Assembly (NCBI RefSeq): GCF_026626745.1
Contig: NZ_JAPNJW010000002.1
Coordinates: forward strand, 3,744,151-3,808,150
Length of the DNA stretch: 64,000 bases
Direction of reading: 5' to 3'
From: Nannocystis sp. RBIL2
GTDB lineage: Bacteria; Myxococcota_A; Polyangia; Nannocystales; Nannocystaceae
Part shown: positions 8,472 to 17,350 of the stretch, one piece after another
Position numbering within the stretch: the first letter of the stretch is position 1
Layout of the letters: each line of letters opens with the position of its first letter
Notes under the pieces: generated by a model
What the model saw: only the letters and a program-made list of their open reading frames with translations
The model's database searches: none
What the model was told of the DNA's origin: nothing
Made by a program: the position numbers and the translations under genes

Positions 8472-8918
8472 TCACTTATCGTAGCACTTACACTTGAGAT
8501 CGAGGAATCCTTCGCAATACCCGCCGTCGTAGTCGACGCTCTTGCAATGCTTGTGGCACTTGCCGTCCGACGGACAACCGAAGCCCTCGGCCGTCTCCGG
8601 AGGGTTCGTCAAGTCGTCGGTTGCGCCGTCCCGAGGCTCCCTGTCCTCGGTTCCCGCGCCCTCCCCGGCACCAGGCACGATGGAGGCGGCCTCGAGATCC
8701 GTTTCCCCGAGCTCGTCCACCGGCGATTCGAAGCGCTTGCCCGGGCCTGCGGGCAGTTCGCTGGTGGGGCCCTCCCGCGACTTCGTTATGCTTCCCGTCC
8801 CGAGCCCCTCGCTCGTCGTGCCGCCTCGCTCGAGCACCTCGAACTCGTTGGGATCGTCGCAGCCGGACAGCAGGGTCAACCCGACCAGGATGCTGGAAAA
8901 ATGCTTCTTCATTGTCAT
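8472..8918 (-). CDS. Lipoprotein with C-terminal defensin-like (CS-alpha-beta) domain
   Basis: A 148-residue protein. Residues 1-20 are a lipoprotein signal (MTMKKHF..., lipobox LLSGC, Cys20). Residues 21-110 are an acidic, Gly/Pro/Glu-rich linker. Residues 112-148 hold six cysteines at 115, 121, 125, 135, 143 and 145: GFGC, CHKHCKS, GGYC and KCKCY. The CxxxC, GxC and CxC spacing is that of CS-alpha-beta defensins, and the blocks are strikingly like those of fungal plectasin. A myxobacterial defensin-like peptide has been described before, but a lipidated precursor with a long linker is unusual. The ATG at 8918 has AAGGAG 7 bases upstream. Antimicrobial activity is inference. Confidence 0.82.
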   Translation of the reverse strand: MTMKKHFSSILVGLTLLSGCDDPNEFEVLERGGTTSEGLGTGSITKSREGPTSELPAGPGKRFESPVDELGETDLEAASIVPGAGEGAGTEDREPRDGATDDLTNPPETAEGFGCPSDGKCHKHCKSVDYDGGYCEGFLDLKCKCYDK

Positions 8919-9426
8919 GCATCTCCTTCGCCAGGTAGGTGCCGCGCTCGGCCTGCCTCGATCGGCACAATGAAGCGTTTGCACGATAAATTTGCCGCAA
9001 GGAGCACCCCCCGCCGCAGCGTGCGGAGCGAGAGAGGCCGGTCCGCCGACCAGCTACGTCGTCCGCTCGGGCTCGGACACCGGCCGCGCACTCGGCGCAC
9101 CCGAGGGCGCATCCTCCCGCCCTAAAGCCGAACGTCGGCTCTGGTCACGTGGACCACGAAGAAGTTGGTCTCGAACTAAGCGTGTAGCCGGCGTTGTTGC
9201 GCCCTCGCCCTCGTCGCCCAACCGGGCGCACGCGCTCGCGGCCTTCACCAGCGCCCTGCCCGCCTCAGCCGCGGCCCCGGTGTTCTTCGCGCGCTCGGCT
9301 CGCAGGCGCGGCTCTTCCCGATCTCCATCCACCGGCGCAGCTCGTCGCCGGCGACGCCTCGCCGCGCTTCTTTGGTGATGATGGCCGGCGTCGCGGTACT
9401 CGCGGTCGGCGGGATCGCGTGGAGCA
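8919..9426. other. Intergenic stretch, nothing recognised
   Basis: About 500 bases between two leftward genes. It must hold the promoter of the defensin-like lipoprotein near its left end. The open frames here are GC-driven and show no protein-like pattern. Confidence 0.5.
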
Positions 9427-11358
9427 TCAGCGGCGCGACGAGGCGATCGCCCGCCGGCAACGGCGGCGCCACGCGACGATCCACAGCAGGAAGAACAGGC
9501 TCGGTGGCGGCGTCGACGAGGAGCGGCAGCCGCAGCCGCTCGCGTCGTCGTCGTCCCCTTCCGCGGGTGACGAGCCGCCCGACGTGTCGCCGGCGCTCGC
9601 GTTCGACGTCGCCGTGTCGTCGGCGTCCATCGAAGTCGCCGACTCGGTTGGGGTGCCGCCTTCGTCCGCGCCATGGCTTCCGCCCTCGCCCCCGCCCTCG
9701 CCCCCGTCCGCGCACGTGCACGCGCCGGGCTGGCCCGGCGCGATGCAACCTTCGGCGCAGCTCGCAGCGTCGTCGCCGTCGCACGTTTCGTGCGGCTCGA
9801 CGATGCCGTTGCCGCACATGCTCGCGCTCTTGCACGATTGCCCCGGGCACGAGCAGTCCTCGGCGCAGGCGCGAAAGCTCTGCCACATGCACTCGCCGAA
9901 CGGGCGCGAACGATTGCCTCCGTTCGCGTTGTTGCCGTCGAGCTCGGGCACGCGGCCGCCCCCTGCGATGCAGCCGCCCATGCCGTCGGGACCGTAGTCG
10001 ACGCCGTACTCGCCGCCGATCGGCGCGCAGTCATCCGGCTGCGTCAGCGCGCCGTGCTCGACCCAGCGATCCGCATACGCGAGCACGACGTCGCCGTTCA
10101 CCGGCCAGTTCGCCTGCAAAGCCGGCATGATCCGCATCAAGAGCGCGGTGTACTGCGTCGGCTTCGCCGTGTTGTCCTGATACCAGCCGCCGGGCTCGAA
10201 GCCGCCGTCGATGGAGTGGTACGGATCGCGGATGGTCCGCGTCGACTGATCACCGAAGTCGTTCCAGTACGCCGCCTCGTCGCCGGTCGGCTGGCCCCAC
10301 AGCGCGACGCCGCCTTCGCCCGCGTAGTAGCTCGCGCTCTCGAAGAAGCGCTCCTCGTCGATCGCCGCGAGATCGGCGAGCATCTCCGCGTCGGCGAGCA
10401 TCGTCGCCGCGAACACGTACGCGTGCAGCTTGCCGCCGCCGTTGCCTCCGCCGCCGCGGAACAGGCTCGCGCCCTGCCGGTCGACGCCCCACACGTCGAT
10501 GCCGTGCTGCACGTAGCCGACGAGCACGGGCATCTTCGTCGCGAGATCCTGCTCGGGCGTGCACGGCGGTGCGTCGCAGACGTCGGCCAGGTGCAGCCAC
10601 CCATGCACGTCGGTGTCGTCGGCCCAGATGTCGGTCGACCACGGCCGGCCGTTCGGGATCGCATCTTCCGGCGGCATCAGATCGCACGTGACCGAGTCGC
10701 TCGTGTAGTCGAGCCGCAGGTGCCGCGTCCACGCCTCGGCGGTTGCGAGCGTGGGCACATCGGCGCAGTCGGCCGACAGCCGCGACAACAATTGCGTCTG
10801 CAACGTCGCCGCGGACAACGTCGGCTTGTCCGCGCCGACGAAAGGCGGACGAAACGCGGTGCTCGGATCGTCGGGCGCCGCGTCCACGATCGTCACCACC
10901 GCGGCGAACCGTCCGCATGATTTCTCGTCCGCATCGCCGTCGCAATCACCGACGGGATTGTCGGACACGTACTTGACGACCGAGCTGTTCGCTTCGACGT
11001 CGAGCGGCAAGCCGACCGCGTCGGCGTAGTCGCCGAGGCGATCGTCCCAGCGCTGCGGTCCGTTCGGATCGGGATTCACGTCGGCACCGTGACGACCCGG
11101 CGCACCGTCGGGCGTGATCGCGGCGATAGTGATCGCTGCGCCCGAGGCGACGACGAAGAACTCGCCCGTCACGTACTGCCCGCACTCGTACGCTTCGGCG
11201 AAGCGGAACGTGATGTCGTTGCCGGGGCCCGACGGGGCCGCGTAGCGCAGGCAGGGTCCGTCGCCGTCGGCGGTGATCGTGCCGTCGCACCCGCAGTCGG
11301 CGTGGGCCTCGGCCTCGGGCAACGCGATCGCTAGCACCGTCGCCAGCACGAGGCCCAT
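9427..11358 (-). CDS. Secreted cell-surface protein with MYXO-CTERM-type tail
   Basis: A 643-residue protein. A signal sequence (MGLVLATVLAIALPEAEAHA) is followed by a Cys-rich start (DCGCDG). The central region is rich in Trp, Asp and Gly and includes HSIDGGFEPGGWYQDN. A Cys-rich segment follows (ACAEDCSCPGQSCKS, then CGNGIVEPHETCDGDD, a common myxobacterial repeat motif), then a Gly/Ser/Thr linker. The tail has the MYXO-CTERM order: GCGC, a hydrophobic helix (LFFLLWIVAW) and RRRCRR, which sorts proteins to the surface. A TTG at 11394 with GAGG upstream would add a longer basic N terminus and is a real alternative start. Substrate or role unknown. Confidence 0.8.
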   Translation of the reverse strand: MGLVLATVLAIALPEAEAHADCGCDGTITADGDGPCLRYAAPSGPGNDITFRFAEAYECGQYVTGEFFVVASGAAITIAAITPDGAPGRHGADVNPDPNGPQRWDDRLGDYADAVGLPLDVEANSSVVKYVSDNPVGDCDGDADEKSCGRFAAVVTIVDAAPDDPSTAFRPPFVGADKPTLSAATLQTQLLSRLSADCADVPTLATAEAWTRHLRLDYTSDSVTCDLMPPEDAIPNGRPWSTDIWADDTDVHGWLHLADVCDAPPCTPEQDLATKMPVLVGYVQHGIDVWGVDRQGASLFRGGGGNGGGKLHAYVFAATMLADAEMLADLAAIDEERFFESASYYAGEGGVALWGQPTGDEAAYWNDFGDQSTRTIRDPYHSIDGGFEPGGWYQDNTAKPTQYTALLMRIMPALQANWPVNGDVVLAYADRWVEHGALTQPDDCAPIGGEYGVDYGPDGMGGCIAGGGRVPELDGNNANGGNRSRPFGECMWQSFRACAEDCSCPGQSCKSASMCGNGIVEPHETCDGDDAASCAEGCIAPGQPGACTCADGGEGGGEGGSHGADEGGTPTESATSMDADDTATSNASAGDTSGGSSPAEGDDDDASGCGCRSSSTPPPSLFFLLWIVAWRRRCRRAIASSRR

Positions 11359-11552
11359 CTGTGCATGAACATTCGAAGCGAATCTCGGAAGCAAGGGGGG
11401 CCTCGTCTCGGTGTACCGTCGGCCGGCGAAGGGTTGGCAGCGTCTACTGAGTGCGCTTGGGAAATTCCAAGCCACAGTACTCTCGCCGGGTCCAGTGCCA
11501 GAACACCGAGGGTCCGCGGATGAGGGCCGGGGCGGCACCCCCGTCGACCTTT

Positions 11553-11575
11553 GGGATCGTCGGACCGACGATCCC
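11553..11575. promoter_or_regulatory. 11-bp inverted repeat upstream of the MYXO-CTERM gene
   Basis: GGGATCGTCGG and CCGACGATCCC are separated by one base, about 200 bases upstream of the start at 11358. Such near-perfect dyads are typical of dimeric regulator sites. No other gene is seen at 11359-11724. Confidence 0.4.
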
Positions 11576-11724
11576 GCGTGAGCGGGGTTAGGGCGTGATG
11601 CGACAGCTCCCGCACCTTGCGCTGGCCGGACAGCGCGACCGCGTTGGTCAGCCAGATGAGCAGCGAATTGCTGCCTTCGATTAGGCCAGGGCTGCCGAAC
11701 CAAGCGGAGGCGAGCGGGGGGTCA

Positions 11725-12130
11725 GTCACAGCTCGCCAACTTGCGTCCCCGGCAAGCCCTGCGGACGCTCCCCGAACCACCGATCGCCGAACCGACCCCC
11801 GAGCCAGCGGCCGCCGCCATCGGCTGACCGAGGCGGCTCAGCGCGCAGGCGCGGTTGAAGTGGGCGAGCCGGTGTAGTCGCCCTTGCGGTGGAGCTTGAG
11901 GGCGTCGCTGTTGTGCTTGTGGGCGGCCTTCGGTTGTTCGCGCAGGTCGCTGGACACCGCCCTGCCCGACCACGTCGTCGTGCTGGCCGACGACTTCCTC
12001 CACCTCACCGGCCACGACCCGCTCACCGGCGCCGAGCAGGGCATCCATCGACGGGAAGCGCTGCCCCTGGGCCGCCCGGAGGCAGCGCTCAGACCCGCCG
12101 CGGCGCTGACGGGTCTCGCGCGCATGGTGC
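11725..12130 (-). pseudogene. Remnant of a TPR-repeat protein
   Basis: Two frames together give a TPR-like sense: SDALKLHRKGDYTG in one and AHFNRACALSRLGQPMAAA in the next, which would join as helices A and B of a repeat. Frames switch near 11870. No complete reading frame exists. Sequence upstream to about 12130 gives only low-complexity frames. Confidence 0.5.
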
Positions 12131-12584
12131 AAGAAGCGACCGGACGGCACGTTCAAAAAAATCGCAAAAACCCGCAACGGTTCCCGTCTCCTTGTCGGCC
12201 TGGGCGATCGCGCCCGGTTCAGGGAGGAGCGCGCATGCAAACGGGATCGTAACGTTGGCCATCGCTGCCGGGGGCGGGCTCGTCATCCATGCGGTGACAT
12301 TCACGGCCAACTCCGTCTGCGCCAACGTACAGCTCACCGAGACACCGGCAACGCCGCGACAGACGCCGAGAGGAACCCTCGACGACACCGGCGCGGACGA
12401 GGTGATGCGCACCAAGACGGCCGCGATGGTGCGCATCATGACCCTGCTTCACGGCGGCCCACTCCCTGCGCGCTCCCGTCGTCACCCGATGGCCCGGCGA
12501 TCGTCGCCGGCAGAGTTCACGCGCGCGTGAACTGCAACGCTCGAGGGCACAGCGTCGTGCCCACTTTGTCTGAAGGTCGAACAC
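12131..12584. other. Intergenic stretch, possible gene remnant
   Basis: A rightward open stretch at 12240-12530 reads like a short hydrophobic segment followed by a polar tail (LAIAAGGGLVIHAVTFTANS), but there is no credible start codon. Otherwise this holds the upstream region of the lipoprotein gene at 12585. Confidence 0.35.
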
Positions 12585-13376
12585 ATGAACAAAATCATCG
12601 TCATTTTTGCATCCCTGTCACTCGGGCTCGGAGCGGGCTGCGCGGGCGGCCTGAAGCTGGACAGCAATTCGCTGTTCAAGAAGAAGGCGGACGAATCGTC
12701 GGCTGCCTCGCCGGAGGCCGAGGTCGCCGCGGCGGGCGCGTCGGACAAGCCCACCGCGACCCCGCCCGCCGACCCCGCCGCGGAGCGGCGCGCGTACTAC
12801 CAGCCGCTGATCGACGACGTCGATAAGCTGCAGCAGCTGCTGCCGGCGTGCTGTCAGAGCGAGGACTTTCTGCTGGAGCTCACGTCGCCGTACCCGAGCC
12901 ATGAGTTCGTCAAGCAGTACAAGTCCGCCTGGTCGCACAAGTCGATGCGTAAGGCCGAAGACCTCGAGACGCCGGAGTGGAAGGCCGTCGAGGCGAAGTA
13001 CGCGGAGCTCGACGAGGCGCTCGCCGCCGCGGTCCGCCTGCCGAAGGACGTCTACAAGGCCAAGGACGCGAAGCAGCTCAAGCGGATCTTCTCCGACTAC
13101 GCCGCGAGCCACACCAAGAAGCCCGTCGTCGACGTCGTGCTGCTGTACGACGACTGGGGCCGCAAGTCGGGCAGCGAGTGGCACGGCGACCAGTTGGTCA
13201 ACTACGATCAAGGGTTCATGCGCGGGTTCGTCGTCGTCAAGGGAGACTCGGGCAAGGGCGAGGTCTGGGAATTCACTCCGCGCAAGGATTTCCTGGACGG
13301 CGGGAAGGTCAAGTTCGACGTCTACGTGCCGGCCGAGGTCACGGACATCGCGCTCTCCTCCGTCGCCGCGAAGTAG
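12585..13376 (+). CDS. Lipoprotein of unknown function
   Basis: A 263-residue protein. The signal sequence MNKIIVIFASLSLGLGAGC ends at the lipobox cysteine (Cys19). A Lys/Ala/Pro-rich linker follows to about residue 65. The folded part has a CC pair (LLPACCQSEDF) and charged alpha-beta patterns (VVDVVLLYDDWGRKSGSEW, then VWEFTPRKDF). It resembles single-copy myxobacterial lipoproteins of unknown role. It stands alone between non-coding stretches and ends in a hairpin. Confidence 0.75.
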   Translation: MNKIIVIFASLSLGLGAGCAGGLKLDSNSLFKKKADESSAASPEAEVAAAGASDKPTATPPADPAAERRAYYQPLIDDVDKLQQLLPACCQSEDFLLELTSPYPSHEFVKQYKSAWSHKSMRKAEDLETPEWKAVEAKYAELDEALAAAVRLPKDVYKAKDAKQLKRIFSDYAASHTKKPVVDVVLLYDDWGRKSGSEWHGDQLVNYDQGFMRGFVVVKGDSGKGEVWEFTPRKDFLDGGKVKFDVYVPAEVTDIALSSVAAK

Positions 13377-13401
13377 GCGGAGCGCCGCGCGGCGCTCGCC
13401 T
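13375..13401 (+). terminator. GC hairpin right after lipoprotein stop
   Basis: AGGCGGAGCGCCGC and GCGGCGCTCGCCT form a 13-bp stem with one mismatch and almost no loop, starting at the stop codon. No T-run. Confidence 0.55.
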
Positions 13402-13584
13402 CGTTCCGCAGGGCGCGCTCGAGAGCGTCGCTCTGGCACGCCGCGGCCGCCTCGGCAAGGCCGAGGACGGCCTCGCCGGGCTGCACGCGCCCCTCGGCCT
13501 GCGCGCCGAACCGCGTTGCCCTGCGAGCACCTCGCGCTGGTGGAGCGCGCCTGAGTACGTCGTCGCCTGTGATAACGTGGCGAC

Positions 13585-14233
13585 GTGCCCCGGCTCGCCC
13601 TCGCCGTCCTCCTCGTCGCCGCCTGCGGCCCGGCGACCGCGAACAGCGACAGCGACGCGACGACCGACCCCGCCACCATGGCCGGCACCTCGGGTGATTC
13701 GCCCACGCCGACCCCATCGACCACCACCGAGAGCACCACCCCGACGACCTCGGGCACCACCCCCTCGGGCCCGTCCTCGCAGTGCGGCCCGCCGTGCGAG
13801 CACACCTGGGAGTACGACTCGTTCCTGATCCCCGGGATGGTCGAGCCCGACTTCCGCTGCCTGACCCGCGTGCGCGGCGACCTCACTATCCCCGGGAACG
13901 CAGCTCACCAGCCTGATCGGTCTCGGCGCACTCGAGCACGTCGAACACATGTTCCAGCTCAGCGATTGCTCGGCTCCGTCCCTCCCCGGCCTCCACGGCC
14001 TCCACGGCCTGGATTCGCTGGCCCGCGTCGAGTCGCTGAACTTGCTCGGCCTCACCGGTCTCACCACCCTCGCTGGCGCACCGCTCCTGACCGAGCTCGC
14101 TCACCTCGACATCGTCGACAGCCCCGCGCTGCCGCAGGCCGCATTCGACGCTTTCCTCGCCCAGCTCACCGCCCCGCCGCTCGCCTGCCTCGGCCCGGAA
14201 GGCGACTGCATCTGCGTCACCCGCCCGTTCTGA
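13585..14233 (+). pseudogene. Leucine-rich receptor-L-type lipoprotein, frameshifted
   Basis: From GTG at 13585 a lipoprotein signal (LAVLLVAACG) and a Thr/Ser/Pro-rich linker lead to CGPPCEHTWEYDSF and the start of a repeat domain (LTRVRGDLTIPGN). At about 13900-13910 one extra base moves the sense to the next frame, where it continues LTSLIGLGALEHVEH and then LLGLTGLTTLAGAPLLTEL, a leucine-rich repeat like those of receptor L-domain proteins. It ends CICVTRPF at 14233. Either a recent pseudogene or a one-base error in the assembly. Confidence 0.65.
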
Positions 14234-14336
14234 GGCCGTCGAGCGCCACATCCGCGGTCCCCAGTGGGGTCCCGATCACCCACCCACGCCCCGTCTCCGT
14301 AGCTCGCCGCCGCTCCGCTCCGACGCCCCAAGATAT

Positions 14337-15020
14337 TTGAGCCGTGCCGGCGCCGCGCGGGCACTTGACCCTGGGCACCTCCCATTGACCGCGCACTCAC
14401 GACGCAGCGGCGTCGCCACGGGCACGCTGCTCTCCACCACTCGCTTCCTCGAAGAGGACGAGGCCTTTCTGCACGCGCTGCGGAGCGGCCACCGTGGCGC
14501 CGCGGCGGCCTTCTTCGAGCGCCACGCCGATCACGTCGAGCGGGTGCTCGTGCGCGTGCTCGGGGTCGATGCGGAGATCCCCGACCTCGTGCAGGAGGTG
14601 TTCCTCCGCGCGCTGCGGGGCATCGGGGACTTTCGCGGTGGACCCGACAAGCTGCGCGGATGGACGACCCGGATCGCCGTGTTCACGGCCCGCGGTTGCA
14701 TTCGGCGTCGGCGGGCGCGATGGTGGCTGCGATCGATCGCGCCGGAGGAACTGCCGGAGCCACAGGCCGACGACGCGTCGCCCGAGCTGGCCCACGCGGC
14801 CGCGGGAGCGTTGCGGCTCTTGCATCGGCTGCCCGTCGACGAACGCATCGCGTTCTCGCTGCGGTACCTCGAAGAGATGGAGCTGCGCGAGATCGCGGAG
14901 GCCTGCGACACCTCGCTCGCCACGATCAAGCGCCGACTCGCCCGCGCCCAGGGTCGCATCCAGCGGCTGGCGGCCCGCGACGCCACGTTGAGCTCGTGGC
15001 TGCAAGGAGGGGACGGATGA
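14337..15020 (+). CDS. RNA polymerase sigma factor, ECF family
   Basis: Region 2 is seen at about 45-120 (FLHALRSGHRGAAAAFFERH, then DLVQEVFLRALRG). Region 4 is at about 160-215 (LHRLPVDERIAFSLRYLEEM, then LREIAEACDTSLATIKRRL). The start is uncertain: the open frame begins at TTG 14337, but TTG 14385 is also possible and homologous sense starts near residue 35. The stop overlaps the next gene as ATGA. It is first in a three-gene operon with a FecR/TPR protein and an outer-membrane-type protein, so it is probably held in check by the membrane partner. Confidence 0.85.
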   Translation: MSRAGAARALDPGHLPLTAHSRRSGVATGTLLSTTRFLEEDEAFLHALRSGHRGAAAAFFERHADHVERVLVRVLGVDAEIPDLVQEVFLRALRGIGDFRGGPDKLRGWTTRIAVFTARGCIRRRRARWWLRSIAPEELPEPQADDASPELAHAAAGALRLLHRLPVDERIAFSLRYLEEMELREIAEACDTSLATIKRRLARAQGRIQRLAARDATLSSWLQGGDG

Positions 15021-16297
15021 CCGATCCAGAGACCCCACTCGAGCGGTTGGGCGTCGCCATGGCGCGGATGCAGGATCACGGGCGCGCGGCACTGCCGAAG
15101 GCCAGGCTCGCCGACGTGCTGGCCGCCCTCGATGCACCGCGTCGCTCGAGCCGCCCCTTCCTGGCCGCGTTCGTGGCCACCGCGGCCGCGGTCTGTGTGC
15201 TCGCGCTGGTGTTGTTGCGCAGCCGCGAGGACGGATCCGCCGTGGTCGCGGGCGAGCCTGCGGCCGATCCGGTGGCGATGATGGGCGCGTACGTCACCGC
15301 ACCGGCCGAGCAGGAGCTCGTGATCGAGTTCGCCAGCGGCGGCGAGTTTCGCCTGCATCCCGGTGGGCGCGCACGCGTCGAGCGGGCCGATGCCGACGAG
15401 GCGCGTGTCGTCCTCGTGTCCGGCACGGCGACGGTCGCCGTCCCCGTCGATCTCGCGACCCCCTGGCAGGTGAGCGCCGGACCGTTCACCGTGAGCTGTG
15501 CGACGTCCACGTTTACGATCACTTGGCGGCCGGACGAAGCGAGCTTCGCGGTCCAGGTACAGCAGGGTGAAGTCACCGTGCTGGGTCCGATGGCGGGGGA
15601 GACCCATGCCCTCGAGACGGGGCAGTCGTTGCGCATGGATCTGCACGACACCGCCGTCGTCCCGACCTCCCAGCCCGCGCCGAGCCCTCCTTTGCCCACC
15701 GCCGTGCTCCCCACCGCATCCGAGGCTCCGCCGCCCGAGCTCGAACCGCCGCGGCGCACCACTCGGTCGGCCAAGCCCGAGGCCGCGCGATCGATCGCAC
15801 CGACGCCGCCGACTCCCCCCGAGGCCGCCGCCGAACCCTCGTGGCAACAGCTCGCGCAGCTCGGCCGCTATCGCGACGCCCTCACCGAAGCCGAACGCAT
15901 CGGATTTGCCGACCTCGTGAGCTCCTTGCCGGCCGCGGACCTCCTGCGTCTGGCCGACACGGCTCGCTTCGCGCGCAACTCCGGGCGAGCTCAGAAGGCG
16001 CTCACCGAGCTGCGCCGGCGATTTCCCGACGCGCCGGAGGCCGGCACGGCCGGGTACATGCTCGGCCGCATCGCCTTCGATCTCGCGGCCGACTACGATC
16101 GCGCCACGCACTGGTTCTCGACCTACCTGAACGAGCATCCCGAGGGCCCGCTCGCGAAGGAGGCACTCGGGCGCCTGATGGAGTCGCAGGAGCGCGCGGG
16201 CCGGGCGAGCGAAGCGCAGGCGACCGCAAGACGATATCTCGCGCGCCATCCCGAGGGTCCACACGCTGATCTCGCGCACCGGCTCGGTGCGCCTTGA
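15017..16297 (+). CDS. FecR-domain anti-sigma-type protein with TPR tail
   Basis: A 426-residue single-pass membrane protein. Residues 1-45 are cytoplasmic, and about 47-68 form a transmembrane helix (FLAAFVATAAAVCVLALVLL). About 95-205 is a FecR-like beta domain (EFASGGEFRLHPGGRARVE, then VQQGEVTVLGP). A Pro-rich linker is followed by TPR-like repeats (about 275-426). It overlaps the sigma factor gene by four bases and the next gene by four. The arrangement matches sigma/anti-sigma pairs in which the periplasmic part senses a signal and the N terminus binds the sigma factor. Confidence 0.8.
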   Translation: MTDPETPLERLGVAMARMQDHGRAALPKARLADVLAALDAPRRSSRPFLAAFVATAAAVCVLALVLLRSREDGSAVVAGEPAADPVAMMGAYVTAPAEQELVIEFASGGEFRLHPGGRARVERADADEARVVLVSGTATVAVPVDLATPWQVSAGPFTVSCATSTFTITWRPDEASFAVQVQQGEVTVLGPMAGETHALETGQSLRMDLHDTAVVPTSQPAPSPPLPTAVLPTASEAPPPELEPPRRTTRSAKPEAARSIAPTPPTPPEAAAEPSWQQLAQLGRYRDALTEAERIGFADLVSSLPAADLLRLADTARFARNSGRAQKALTELRRRFPDAPEAGTAGYMLGRIAFDLAADYDRATHWFSTYLNEHPEGPLAKEALGRLMESQERAGRASEAQATARRYLARHPEGPHADLAHRLGAP

Positions 16298-17289
16298 GCC
16301 TGTCGGTGCCGCTCGCATTCGCCTCCTTCGCGCTCGTCGCATCGCTGCTGGGCACCGGGCCGGCGCCGGGCGGTGCAAGCGATCGCGTCGCGGTGGTCGG
16401 TGGTGCCGACGACGAGACGATCGTCCGTCAGCTTCGCGCCGAGCTGTCCGCCCTCGGTTTCGAGGTGCTGGCACCGGAGGCCCCCGCGGAGGACGACGAT
16501 GAGAGCTGGGCCGACGACCTCGGAGCAGTCGCCGCGATCCGAGTGGTCGAGCACGAGGCGCTCGAGATCCGCATCGTCGATCGTGTCGCCAGCAAGTCGG
16601 TGCGGCACCGCGTAGCGATTCCACAGCCGCACACGGAGGAGGACGCCCGCATCGTGGCCATGCGTGCGATCGAGCTCTTGCGGGCCAGCCTGCGCGAGCC
16701 GCAAGAGGTGCCCGTGGTCAGCCCGCCTCCTCCCAAGCCATCCACGCCATCGCCGACACGCCCCGCGGCCCCGCGCTTCTTTATCCATCTCGCTCCGGCG
16801 GTGGCCGGTAGCCCGGGCGGCCTCGGCCCATCGCTTCATGCCCTGCTCGGGCTGCGCTGGATGCCGCATCCGCACCTGGGGCTCGCGATCCAGGCCCTCG
16901 CACCGACCGTGGGCACCGTGGCGCGCGGCCCTGAGGGCACCGCGCAGATCCACACCGCGCTCGTGCTCGCCGGGTTGCACGTGTCGTTCGTGCCCCCGAG
17001 CGCACGCTGGCAACCCGACGCAGGCGTTGGGATCGGTCCCGCCTTCCTGCGCATGCGAGGCTCGGCCGCCCCGGCGTACGGCGACGCTACCGACGTCGTG
17101 ACGTCCGCCGCACTCGTGGCCCGGTTAGGCCTGGCCGTCGCGCTGCGCCCACGGATTCGTCTCCGCCTCGACGGCCACATCGGGGCGCTCGTGCCTCGAC
17201 CACTCGTGCGTTTCGCCGGTCGCACGGTTGCAGACTGGGGGCGACCCTTTGGCATCGGTGTCTTGGGGGTCGAAATAGTGCTCCCGTGA
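16294..17289 (+). CDS. Outer-membrane-type protein, third gene of sigma operon
   Basis: A 331-residue protein starting at a TTG that overlaps the previous stop (TTGA). An N-terminal signal is followed by a small alpha-beta domain (DRVAVVGGADDETIVRQLRA), a Pro-rich linker at about 145-160, and a C-terminal half of alternating hydrophobic strands (FFIHLAPAVAGSPGGLGPSL, then VGIGPAFLRMRG, GIGVLGVEIVLP) like a small beta barrel. Role unknown; it is probably the signal-facing member of the trio. A similarly composed trio lies at 53.8-56.2 kb. Confidence 0.65.
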   Translation: MSLSVPLAFASFALVASLLGTGPAPGGASDRVAVVGGADDETIVRQLRAELSALGFEVLAPEAPAEDDDESWADDLGAVAAIRVVEHEALEIRIVDRVASKSVRHRVAIPQPHTEEDARIVAMRAIELLRASLREPQEVPVVSPPPPKPSTPSPTRPAAPRFFIHLAPAVAGSPGGLGPSLHALLGLRWMPHPHLGLAIQALAPTVGTVARGPEGTAQIHTALVLAGLHVSFVPPSARWQPDAGVGIGPAFLRMRGSAAPAYGDATDVVTSAALVARLGLAVALRPRIRLRLDGHIGALVPRPLVRFAGRTVADWGRPFGIGVLGVEIVLP

Positions 17290-17350
17290 TCGCGTGATTG
17301 TTGAGCCGCGGTGGGCGGGTCGGGACACTTCACGGTCCGGAGGAGTTGAC

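Noticed and set aside
9054..10034. Arg/Ala-rich leftward frame overlapping the MYXO-CTERM gene
   Set aside because: It is a shadow frame of the real gene; composition is purely GC-driven.
12236..12530. Possible small membrane protein with a hydrophobic start
   Set aside because: No start codon with a ribosome binding site, and no support beyond one hydrophobic stretch; left as non-coding.
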